Made by a program: the position numbers and the translations under genes. A stretch of DNA of 64,000 nt from the NCBI GenBank assembly GCA_020744225.1, contig JAGMWG010000021.1:837364-901363 (forward strand). The letters are read 5' to 3'. The notes under the pieces were generated by a model. The model was not told the origin of the DNA and searched no databases. It worked only from the letters and a program-made list of their open reading frames with translations. Position 1 is the first letter of the stretch; every line of letters starts with the position of its first letter. The DNA comes from Paraphoma chrysanthemicola. Lineage: Eukaryota > Ascomycota > Dothideomycetes > Pleosporales > Phaeosphaeriaceae. Below, one piece after another: positions 33,505-43,816 of the stretch.

Positions 33505-34980
33505 CTACCACTCTCCCCATTCTCCATCCTCTTTCTTTGACGGCCCAGCCGGTCCCTTCTTGACTGCACTTGTCCCAATGCCACTCGGCTTCTTCTTCTC
33601 CTGAACAGCACTCATTCTGCTCTCACCCACACTTGAAAACTCGTCCCAGAAGTCTTGCTTATCCTTCGCTGGGCCCTTAGGTGCGTCACCAAACGAGTCC
33701 CAGAAATCCTTCTTCTCGGGCTCGGCACGGCGCGAGGTGTTGGAAGAGGATGATTCGCCTTCGACAAAGCGATTGAATGTGGTGCCGGCGTTGACGACGC
33801 CGGAGGAGAGGGTTTGGCCAAGAGTGCCGGCGGTCCGTTGGGCTTGGGTCGCGAGGTCTGCTTCGGCGAGCTGGGTATTGTCAATGAATGTCTCAAGAAC
33901 AATGTCGATCAAAAGGAAATAGAGTGAACTGACCTTCTGCATGCCCGGCTTCACCCACCCCTCATATCCCGTCTTGCCCACCTTGCTCACACTAGCGCCT
34001 AGCCATCCAAAACCCTTTGTCAGCGCAGCCACAGGGTCCTTCTGAAAGTCATCCAGCGCAGGTGGCGCTCCAGGCTCATCATCCTTCTTCCAGTGGTCCG
34101 GCTCGCTGCCAAAGCCCGAAAACTTTCCGCCTTGGTTTGGCGCGACACCTTCTGGTCTGTTGGCATTGTCGGCCCCCATTTTCGCAAAGTACGCTTCGTT
34201 CTTCGACTTTTGAGATGACATGGCATTGGTACCGAGAGCAGGCGAGCCGGAACGCTGCGATCCAACATCGTTGCTGCGTGTCTTGCTTAGCGGAGTCTGG
34301 CTCCTGCTCCCTGCGGCACTGGCCCGTCCGCTGAGCGGTCCACCAGCACCCGCAGAGACATTCTCTTTCTTCGGTATCCGTTTGGGCAGATTGCTCTTGT
34401 CAAATTCCCTGCCCTCAACCTTGCAGCTCAACCGTTCCTTCCACTCATCGCCCGCCTCCGAGTCGTATCGCTCTTGTATGGACGATGCCTCGAATGTGCG
34501 CGAGTCTTTCGTATTCGAAGCGTGTGTATTGAAGAAGTCCTGGAATGGCTTGTTGCCGCCAGCTGCCATGCGCGCGAGCTCAGCGCCCTTGAAAGCGTCC
34601 ATGGTAATGCTGCGGATGAAGGAGATGTGCACGCCCAGGCCGCGGTGGACGCCGGAACATGACAGGCACATGAATATACCGAGTTTCGGCGACGCCTAAC
34701 ATATGGTGTCTTAGTACTGAGGGATTCGATCGTGTTGTATGTGGGAAATGCTCGCGTACCCATTGTGGACTCGGCGCATTGCAGTCGACGCATTTGTTGT
34801 TGTCGTTGGTCTTCTGAATTTCCAGTAACTGGAACAAATATATCAGTGACTGCTTTATAGATAGCATCCAGCTCTGTTGCTCCTTGCCGGGGCTTCGTCA
34901 TGCCATAACTCCCCGCCACCGCAGGCGCTCAAACATACCTTACTACGCGTCTCAGGGTCGACTTCCCACATTTTACTCAT
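33505..34980 (-). CDS. GCS1: Arf GTPase-activating protein Gcs1
   Basis: Arf1-GAP of the Golgi and endosomes that stimulates GTP hydrolysis on Arf and so controls coat release. Four exons, 34939-34980 (MSKMWEVDPETRSK), 34760-34828, 33934-34695 and 33505-33870, give 412 aa. The ArfGAP zinc finger, C-x2-C-x16-C-x2-C, runs over exons 2-3: CVDCNAPSPQW, then GIFMCLSCSGVHRGLGVH, and includes the catalytic Arg of HRGLG. SFIRSITMDAF follows as in all ArfGAPs. The C-terminal half holds an amphipathic ALPS-like region (FGWLGASVSKVGKTGYEGWVKPGMQK) and ends with DFWDSF and DFWDEF repeats, then a tail ...GEWGEW. The third intron (33871-33933) is 63 nt, in frame and stop-free, so a retained form 21 residues longer is possible. 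Confidence 0.93.
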
Positions 34981-35771
34981 GATGGGCGCTAGAAGAAAAA
35001 TACCAAGACTGCAAAGCAAGAATGGAGAACCCAAGGTTGGGCGTTGGGGCTGGGGAGGGTAAAAGCACTGTGTCAGGTTGCAGTTGCGAGCATACGTCGG
35101 TGCCAATGTGGGGACGCGCCGCATACCCACTTGAGCCTCAACCTCACCAACAAGGGGTGCCAGGAACGCACTCCTTGGGCACTCGTGACCCACTTCACGT
35201 TCATCAAGCTCAAAAAGGCCTCAAAGTCTCACATTCCACACAGCAAGCACAAGTTGACCCAATGACTACGTTGATTATGATTCATCATTCAAAGTTGGTT
35301 TACTCAAGAGCGGTGATGCCGGGATGGACATTCTCAGCCCGAAACCGTTCCCTCTCATACCGCTCCCTCGCCTAGCTGCAAAGCTCCGGCTATCCACTAC
35401 TTCGCCTGCGCCATCTAGCAATGGCTATATGTGCCCATCCAATGCCATGGCCTGATTATCAAAGCCCAAACACGAATATCCTCCCATAAAACATATACGT
35501 GACAGCATGACGGTCGCATGTGAAGAAAAATGTACAAGGTGTGGCGGGATTAGTGAGTATAATGCCCATATAGAAGTGAATGGATGCAGATAGAGCCCAA
35601 AACGATAGAGTCTCTGCCAAAGATAACGCCGTGCGCCGATGCTGATGATTCTTCCTGTACAGATGTGGTTTGTTCGTGAGGTCGTAACGTGGCTGCTGAC
35701 ATCCAACTTGCCGACGTCGAGCGATCTCTAGCGGCAGAGCTCGCAAGGAAATTCTAGTGTCGTGCCTTGGT
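34981..35771. other. Intergenic region upstream of GCS1
   Basis: About 790 bp: GCS1 promoter and the 3' UTR of the WSC-protein gene. No confident gene or element. Confidence 0.5.
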
Positions 35772-37409
35772 TCAAGGATCCGGATTCCGAACATTGAGCT
35801 GTCGACCGTAATCACGGCTGTCGTCCAAGCTCGCGACACTTTCGCGGCTTGCGTTCGCACCCGCAAATGTGATGACGGCGTTCGGGTTCAGTCGCGAATC
35901 AATCATCAACGGCTGACTGTTACGGCGATTTGAGATTGGGCTGATCGACTCGTGATCGGTGCCATAGCGGCTGTTCTGAGTGCTGTAGTTCGTAGCAATC
36001 CGCGGAGGATACTGGTGGTCGACTTCGGTTGCGCCACCTAGCAGGCCGGCCTTACTCATAGTACTAGTATTGCGCGTGATACCGCCGGAGCTGCCGCCGC
36101 TGCCCATTTGGCCTTCATCTTGCGCTTGACGCTGCTGCTTTCGCCGTCTCCAGAGAACAAAGCCGACCAGGCCGATAATGGCCAGAAGACCGACCACGCC
36201 GCCTACAACTCCTCCAGCGATTGCCCCCACATTCGGTCCGTCATCTTTATCGGTTCTAGCGGGGGCGGATGAAGCTGACGGATTGGAAGATGGTGTCTGA
36301 ACGACGGTGCGCGTTATAACGGCGCCGCTCTGTGTAATGACTTGCACAGATGTTTGAGGTTCCTCAGTAGGCTGTGGTGCCGAAGAAGGCCTGGTGCTCT
36401 GCCATGTTTGTTAGTAATTGCTATTGAAAAGCTGATTGGCGGTAACGGGAGGGATCAAATACGGCAGAAGAAGCAGTGGAAGCAAAACTTGGAGGTCGTA
36501 CAGTGACGACTGGCGGGACGCTAACGACAGTCTGGATGACTGTTGCTGTGCCAGGCCGACGAACACTGCTTGACAATTGACTTGGCCGAGCCGAAGGAGG
36601 CTACCGCAAAAGTCAAAACAAGAATCAAACAAAGAAACAAAGTTCAAGGCAGAAGAAGGCCCACAGTCCCGAACAGCGTTAGGGTAACAGCGTGATGTAC
36701 AACAGCCCTAGTACTGAACGAGGAATGGGGATCTCTGACCTTCGTGGAGCCGACGAGGGCTACCACTCGGTCGATCAAGACGCGAACAAAGCAGTGATGA
36801 ATAACAATGAAGAACATTGATGCGATTGCAAGACGGATCGAACAGGAGGAGCGGACAAAGACAGGGATCTGTGCTTGCAATGCAACGAAAGAACAGTACT
36901 AACAGTGATGATCTGCGTCGAAGACGGAGCTTGCGTCGAGACCGGGGGAGGAGAGCTACTCACGATTGCGGATGTGGGGCGCGAGCCGCCGACGGTGCCA
37001 GAGGGCTGTCCCGACATCTTGATATAGATGTACAGGCTGTCATCTATGCTGCCGCAGTGTTCGGCTGGGAAGCCAGGACAGTCCTTCTGGCATCGGTTGA
37101 TGCTGACCTGCTGACTAGGGATGTAGTTCGAGCAGTAGCAGTCCTTCCACTGGATGACGGCGAAGGCAAAGGTGCCCTCCTGAGTGCAGTGGTTCGTGCA
37201 ATTACCATTCGATTGGTAGTCCCAAGTGTCTGAGCATTGTTAGCCAACATCCAGTGTGGTATGGCATTATACTTACAAACATCCGTATTGCCAGTGTTTT
37301 GCGAAGAGCAGTACGACTCCTGCCATGCTGCTCGTACCGGCGAGACTAGCAAGATAACGGCTAGGATGGAGAGGAGGCTCGAGAGCATGGGGCTGATTCT
37401 GCGCGACAT
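35772..37409 (-). CDS. WSC-domain cell-wall stress sensor, single-pass membrane protein
   Basis: Similar in layout to yeast Wsc/Slg1 sensors, which detect wall stress and signal through Rho1 to the cell-integrity MAPK pathway. ATG at 37409. Exon 1 (37277-37409) encodes a signal peptide (LLSILAVILLVSPVRA) and the start of the domain (YCSSQNTGNTD). Exon 2 (37229 down to 36904, or 36964 with an alternative GTGAGT donor) finishes the WSC domain: CTNHCTQ, FAFAVIQWKDCYCSNYIP, CQKDCPGFPAEHCGS. Exons 36463-36600 and 35772-36398 follow. Ser/Thr/Pro-rich mucin-like region, then a transmembrane helix VGAIAGGVVGGVVGLLAIIG with a basic stop-transfer RRRKQQR, and a cytoplasmic tail of ~130 residues. The middle (36601-36903) may hold a further small exon; length is about 387-407 aa. 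Confidence 0.85.
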
Positions 37410-39807
37410 GATTGTGCGTGGGGGTTGAGATCGACTCCGTCGAGTCTGGTGGTGGGGACGGTGGGCTTTGTGGCTGTGAGTTCTGGAGTGGTCCTGTATT
37501 GTCCTCACGGTAGTGAATGGCGGGTGTCGCAACGATTGGGACAGCAACAAAGACTAGGAATAGCGACTGAACGCCTCCGACGTCGTGAACGATCGATGTG
37601 ACGGGACGCTGCTGGCAGTGAAAGACTTGGACGTCCTTGGGCGAGGCGGGTGGGTTGCAGTGCCGTGAATGGGTGGAGCTCCGTGAGACTGGGATCGGGG
37701 GGTTTGCTCGAGTGCAAGTATTAAACAATGCCCGGGGGTGAACACAGACCTGTTCACTCAGCGCTGATTAGCATTGCTGCGCCGTAAAGGAAGCCGGACA
37801 GGTGTCGTCGTCGGCGGGAGTGCAATTGAAGGAAGAGTCTGCGTGGGCGCGCAGCTGTTGAGGAAGAATGCTGGTGGAGAGACGATCATCGGTGCTAGCA
37901 ATGGGTGCTAACCACCTCGGCCGCTTTAGCGCACCTACCAGAGCTTGTCCTCCGCGCCTTCCGCTTCGAAACCACGGTTCTCACTGCACGCAGCTAGCAC
38001 TACGGGCGGCAGCCTTGTGGTTCCCAGCCTGCGCCTATGTGGCCTCCAATGGTAGTAAGCGCGTACGTACTCGTGTTGTCGTGATGATACTGTGGGCGGT
38101 TTTGTCTTCTTCACGCTCGGCGCACTGTGGTCATGACGTGATGAACTGCACAGACAGGCACTTGATTGCGTGGATCCCGGCTCTCCGATGCTGAAAACAG
38201 AATGCGCGACAATCGACTGCACAAGACGCTTGCGACTCGCAGGGTGCAGGGCAGTCTTGGTCTATCGTTGTGCGGCAAACTTCTTGTTTCTGTTGCTGCG
38301 CACCCGTGGGCTTGGGGCGGACTTTATTCCGAATAAAGCGACCGTGTCAATGGATTTGGAAGAGCACCACCTAGATCGGAGCGAGTGACGCCTGGTCTCT
38401 ACCACCACACACACAAAGAAAGTAATGGTTAAGGAAAGAGCGAGCGTGTCAAGGAGACGATAGGATGAGTACTGTGTAGGATGACAGGAGGTTGCACGCG
38501 CGGATGGACAGGAAGTTTTGTCTCGCTGCCAGCGTCCACGGAGTGCTGATCACCTGGCAGGCAGGCGTTATGCACGGGCAAGTTTAGACCTGCGGCGTCG
38601 TATCGATTGCATGGGCGCGGGCAGGGAACGCGGCGTTGCGGGATGTGAATTATATTGATCAATAGTCCGCAGCCCAAACGCCTGCTCTGCGCGCGAGGCA
38701 TGCCATCTATCGAGAATCCTGATGCCTGCTCGACAAGCAGGTGTCTGTTGAACCTTGTTACACAGTAGTCCGTCCCACCTGTCAGGATGCGCTGTGATCA
38801 CGAGCATTTTTTGCTGCACCACCTCCTGCCTCAAGCCGTGGTACCCACGACGCCTTGCACAACACTCCAATGCGGGGACGTCTTGCCTGCTTGCTGCCGC
38901 AGCCCTTTGCAGCGACAGTTGTCCAGGGTGACAGAACGGGCCGATTCAATCCGTCATGTTGCCGAATCAGGACGCGTAGCGGAGAACTGGGTGTGGCGAC
39001 TCGCCCTTGGCTGTTGACACTGAAACGACAGAACACGCTGTCAGGGCCTTCACCGTCGCCGCGAAGGCCAATCGTTATCGATACGGTCTATCTGATCTGC
39101 AATCAATCTGACACGACACATTCTCAAGTTGCAAGACGATGCCAATCTCGCAGGCCATTCAGCCTGAAGAAATGTCCATCCTGCGCTGTTGCAAAACAGA
39201 TGGGAAACGTCCTAGCAAACCATAAGCGCTTGCCCAATCCATTTGCGCTATGCCTCGCGTACATCAGCCTCCTGAAAGTGTGCAGACTGAATGACGCAAT
39301 GCGAGTCAGCATCCTAACAACAGGGCATCCACTTTTCTCCTGTCGATCGTAGTATCAACTGGTGGACCCCGACTTGGACAGCAATTGTCGCGAGATGCGG
39401 TGCGGCTCAGGAGATGATGATTTTCGCATGTGAATCGCCTTGTCGTCATGCTTGTTTGAGGCGCAGCAGTTCAAGTTACGAAGGCACATGTGAATGGACG
39501 TTGGGCTAGAGATCACCACGGGGTGAGGGGATGACCGTTGCAATTGTGTCTGCAAATGTCGATGGGCCGGGACGCGATGTTGATTGTTTACGCGCCGCAG
39601 CGACCGCCCAACCCGACAGTCCGCTGCTACCGCGTGTTGTTGAGGCACCGTTGCAACTTAGGTGGAACCTTGTACTAATCTCCCAGATCAGAGATCGAAT
39701 AAGCATCCACTTGTTAGCTTGCATTATGTGGGAGGCCCGCGGAACATCACGTTTGCATCATTGGAAATCACATGTTGCGCGAGAAGAAGCAAGTCACGAG
39801 AATTGAT
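37410..39807. other. Long intergenic region
   Basis: About 2.4 kb with no supported gene. Scattered short ORFs overlap one another in different frames, as chance does in GC-rich DNA. A near-perfect short palindrome TTTATTCCGAATAAA lies at about 38323-38337. No tRNA or repeat was recognised. The left part should hold the promoter of the WSC gene. Confidence 0.45.
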
Positions 39808-40847
39808 CTACAGCTTTGACTTCTTCATCCCTGCCACGCCGGTAACAGTCTCACCCGAGAGAAGGAATTCGGGATACTCGAAGCCCTTTCCTAACCCAGC
39901 AGTGCGCCATGCGCCGCCATCAACTGAGAATATGTTAGCATTCATGGGGCGCCAATCGCAAACATGAAGAATAACTTACCAACAAGCGTCTCTCCATTCA
40001 CGTAGTTACCGCTGTCCGAGAAGAGGTAGACAGTGGCATCTGCAATCTCTTTGACCGATCCATAGCGACCAGCTGGAACCGACTTGGCTGAGTTCTTGCG
40101 GTGCTCCTCCTTCGACAATCGGGCGACGCCCTCAGTATCTGCGATGGGTCCGGGGGCGATGACATTAGAGGTAACACCCCTGGGGCCATGCTCAATGGCA
40201 ATTGACACCGCCATCGCATCAACACCAGCCTTCGCGACCGAAACATGGCTCTGTAGTGGCGTACCAGTGTAGTGGAGCGTCGCGCTGACGAAGATGATGC
40301 GGCCGCCGGTGCCATTTGGTGGAGGTGTCTTTCCATCCGTCTTGTGCTTTTTCGCAGACTCAACCAGGTACGGCAACGTCGCCTTGATCGTGTTCCAGGA
40401 GCCTAGAACATCGATGTCGATGACTGACTTCATCGCATTCGGGGAGATCTGGTCAATGGTAGCCAGAAAGTTTCCGGCAGCACCGGCAATGACAAAGTCG
40501 ATGCTTCCAAGCTCCTTCGCGCACCGGTCTGCCGCTTGTTGCAACAACTCTGGCTTCCTTACATCGACTGCGCCGAGTCCAATGACCTTTGCGCCCGGTC
40601 GTGCTGTGGCGATGTCCTTGGCCATGTTCTCCGTCTTCTCGACGTTGCGACCGATGATGCAGGCGTTGGCTCCGAGGTGTACCATCGCGCGGACTTGGGC
40701 CGAGCATATTGAGCCTGCTCCGCCTGTGCAGAAGACGACCTTGTTCTCTGGTGGCTGTTAGCTTGGGAACAACGCGCCAGTGTTGTTCATACTGAAGATG
40801 TCATCCCTCCAGACGTTGCTTAGATACTCGTGCTTTTGAAGAGGCAT
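39808..40847 (-). CDS. SPS19: Peroxisomal 2,4-dienoyl-CoA reductase (Sps19-like SDR)
   Basis: Short-chain dehydrogenase/reductase that reduces 2,4-dienoyl-CoA with NADPH so polyunsaturated fatty acids can enter beta-oxidation. Three exons, 40793-40847 (MPLQKHEYLSNVWRDDIF), 39980-40747 and 39808-39923, give 312 aa. The first junction is placed to give IFKNKVVFCTGGAGSICSAQ, the Rossmann nucleotide-binding motif TGGxGxI. Further signatures are ACIIGRNVEKTE (NADP-type), DFVIAGAAGNFLA (NAG-like) and IIFVSATLHYTGTPLQSHVSVAKAGVDA, an atypical SDR active site without the usual YxxxK Tyr, as in this family. The last exon restores VNGETLVVDGGAWR and ends in -SKL, a canonical PTS1 peroxisomal signal. 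It is divergent from ATG33. Confidence 0.94.
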
Positions 40848-41365
40848 GCTGACGAATGTACTTTAAAGGTCGTGATGGGTTACAATGAGATGCGGTCTGA
40901 GTGAAGAGCAGTATTGATGGGTGTTATAAGTAATCGGCTAGGTTTGCGCAGACTGAAGGATACGGCCGAAGCGTGCATCGTCCATGAGGAGTGCATTGCA
41001 AGCCGAGGTTGATTACGACTCGAAAATCACACTCTCTCTTGATGCAGCAAATCCATGGTGACGAGCGCTTGGCGATTTTCTGATAGCGAGGATCATGAAT
41101 CCGGTCCATGGTGTGAAGGTGCATAGAGCAGCTCAAGCACCGAATTCAGCCCACTTCGCGATGCTGCACGCTTTTGCATGTGGCTCTTCTCCGCAACGCG
41201 AGCAAGGAGCTTGGACCACACCCTACGTAGCGCGCCTGCCAGATCAGTTCCGCACTATCTCCGCCGTCAATCAGGCGCTTAACGAACATCATCTTGCAAC
41301 TGACATAACGACTCACCACGATTGCAGCAATTCGAGTCATCCGCATCTGCGGAGTTTTGTACATC
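40848..41365. other. Divergent promoter region SPS19/ATG33
   Basis: About 520 bp between divergent start codons. No TATA box or known oleate-response-like element was identified with confidence. Confidence 0.45.
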
Positions 41366-41987
41366 ATGGCCGCTCGTACAATAAGCATCCTGAAGTTCGT
41401 CGGCACAGTAAGCCTGGGCATCTCGACTGTAGGTTGATTCCCGCCACCTCTCCCCACTTTGCACTGCTCGCATTGGGTTTGCATGGTCGTCCACAATGTT
41501 CTCCACGTCAAAGAGATAAATTTTAAAGTTGCAAAACTAATCGAAAGCAAAGGGCATATCTGCGACTGTTTCTGCCATCGCCCTCCCCTCCCTCCTTGCT
41601 CTCCCCACCGCCGTCGACGCCCGCACAACCTTCGGCTACCTTTCAGCCAAGTCGCAATACTACACTTCGTATCTACGGCACATTACCACATTTACTCTCT
41701 TCTCGGCGTATCTTCTCTCGCCGCGACGATACAGACATCCGTACCTTCTCTACACTTCGATACTGGCGTTCATCTCCGGGCCCGGCATCGACTACGCAGT
41801 GTCATGGCGACAGGGCTCCAATGAGCGGAGAACGGCACTCAATCTTGAAGCGCAGGGTGATGACGTAAATGGCGAGCAGGTGCGGGAGGCAGTAGAGCAA
41901 AAGAAGTTCAATGAGAGTGTGAAGTCGACGTTTGCAGGGCTGGCGTTTGCTATATCCGTTGTGGGTCTGTGGGGAGACGGCGCATAA
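41366..41987 (+). CDS. ATG33: Autophagy-related protein 33 (Atg33)
   Basis: Atg33 is a fungal mitochondrial outer-membrane protein that promotes mitophagy, best known in stationary phase. Two exons, 41366-41428 (MAARTISILKFVGTVSLGIST) and 41553-41987, with a phase-0 intron (GTAGGT...GCAAAG; branch-like CTAAT 15 nt before the acceptor), give 165 aa. Hydrophobic segments: N-terminal ILKFVGTVSLGIST plus SATVSAIALPSLLALPTA, a second pair around TFTLFSAYLLSP and PYLLYTSILAFISGPG, and a C-terminal helix TFAGLAFAISVVGLWGDGA. The string HPYLLYTSILAF matches the family's best-conserved block. Length fits Pezizomycotina members. Longer ORFs in other frames over the second exon are shadows. Confidence 0.88.
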
Positions 41988-43816
41988 TTTGGAGCGCGTA
42001 CAGCCAGGATGGATTTGGAAACCTCCATCGTCTTCACCGCCACGGCTCAGACTGGCACCACCGCACTACCGTTTGCCCCAGAGAAGTGGGGGTTAATCTG
42101 AGCTCATGCGGGGAAATGGAAATGGCAGCACGCCCTGGCAGGCTTCTGCGATGGTCTCGTTATCTAGCGTTTCTCGACTCTCCGTTCACCTCTTCTGATG
42201 CGCACATGTACACAACGATATCCATATTTATAGCACTTTCATTCTTTTTTTTCCGATGACGGTATCTCTCCAACTCAATCAGGCTGCAATTCCACTCTGA
42301 CCCCAAGAGGTGTGACCCGTCCGTGATTCACACAGCGATCCATGGTTGTTATCGAGTGCGGACTACGTTCAACCGACAGAGGACGCTTGGTAGAAATGAA
42401 GTGGCAAATTCCTACGTGGAAATAGATTTGAAGCTTCCGTTGAGAATCACTTGGCATGAGAGGAGTACGTTTGTGCACCAGCTCAAATCAAATCGTGCTG
42501 TAAACAGTACTTCTTTACCTCGGAAATTTTGGTTCACTCATTTGCTCAAGCTTATGGTCTCACATGTACAATGCGCTTTAACTGTGCTCATCCTGTGCTC
42601 ACATTATACTCAGAACCCAAGCATGACACATTCGAATGTACTACTTCACACCAAACGCAAAGGCTTAGTGGCATGATTTTCCAAGCCAGTCCCATATTGC
42701 TAAGCACCAGGAAGCTCGATGGGCATTCGCAAGCGCGCACGTCTCCAGTACACGCCCTTCAGATTTCTGGTCTACCTCTCAGGTACTGTGTCTATGGACG
42801 AGCTTGTTCTCGTTGGAGTTGTACAGATCCGGACTCTCTTCTAATAGCAACGTGGAATCTGAGTAAGAATGAAGATCATGATTCTGGGGCTAGGCTAGCT
42901 GATCAGCCAACGTAGCTGGTCGAGAATAAACTTGGCTGTCGTGTGCGCACGAAAAGTTATGACCCATTGATGCGAGTTGCGAATGTCTCCACGCTCAAAA
43001 TCAGCATGCTTAGCATCGAATTTTGCATTATGTACCTAGATGTTCGTTTGGGGTCCTGGCAAGATGCTACGGCGCAGGCAGCAAAACCCTCCAGATGTCC
43101 TTATTCAAGCGAGTCAAAGCACGCTCGTAATGCACAGTCTGACAATCACTCGTTTTAGAGGCACCGAATGCATCATTTGACTATGCCGGAAATGCGGGCT
43201 AGAATGGGACTCTATTGGCACGGCACTGTACTGTTGGTGGATTGGGAGGCGTGCTAATGAGGTGAAAGTAGTGATGATGCGATGGTACAGTGAAGACGAG
43301 TAAATAGTAGGGATCAGAAGTTGGTGTGGAAGTTCAAGATGAGAGAAGGTTTGAGGAATTTAGAACGAGAGGATAACGTGTAAGATAATTGGTTCCAATT
43401 GATGAATAACTCGCATGTAAAGAACCTGGAAGTAACCTTGGAGAATCTGTAAAACTCAGGAAATGTCCCATAGCTCCTTCAGGAAAAAGCAGAGCAATTG
43501 CTCACTATGCCCGTTGGAACTTTCGCTGGTCTTCCGTGTAGTCCCACGGCACCCATCGGGAGCAAATCAAAAGGTCTTGGGCGCAAGATCATAGTAAAGA
43601 AGAAGAAAGCAAGCTAGGGGGAAAATGATATGCATGGAAAGCTTTGTGCTCCAGCCTGTGCGCACGACAAATGCTTTTGACCGTCGTGATAACTCAGCTG
43701 TTGTCCGGTCTAAAGCAACGCCAACCTCCGTCACTGGTAACTGAGAGCGAGGTCGGCCCACCAAATTTGACTCGAACACCAAGATCCAGTGAAGTGTCAG
43801 GCATTTTTGTGTGGAA
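41988..43816. other. Long intergenic region
   Basis: About 1.8 kb between the ends of ATG33 (+) and the dynamin-like GTPase (-). ORFs here are short and without recognisable content. No repeat or RNA gene was seen. Confidence 0.45.

Noticed and set aside
38855..39352. 165-aa plus-strand ORF in the long intergenic region
   Set aside because: No domain and irregular composition; not distinguishable from chance.
41596..41868. 90-aa ORF on the plus strand over the ATG33 second exon
   Set aside because: Out-of-frame shadow; the Atg33 frame joins a good first exon and carries the conserved HPYLLYTSILAF block.
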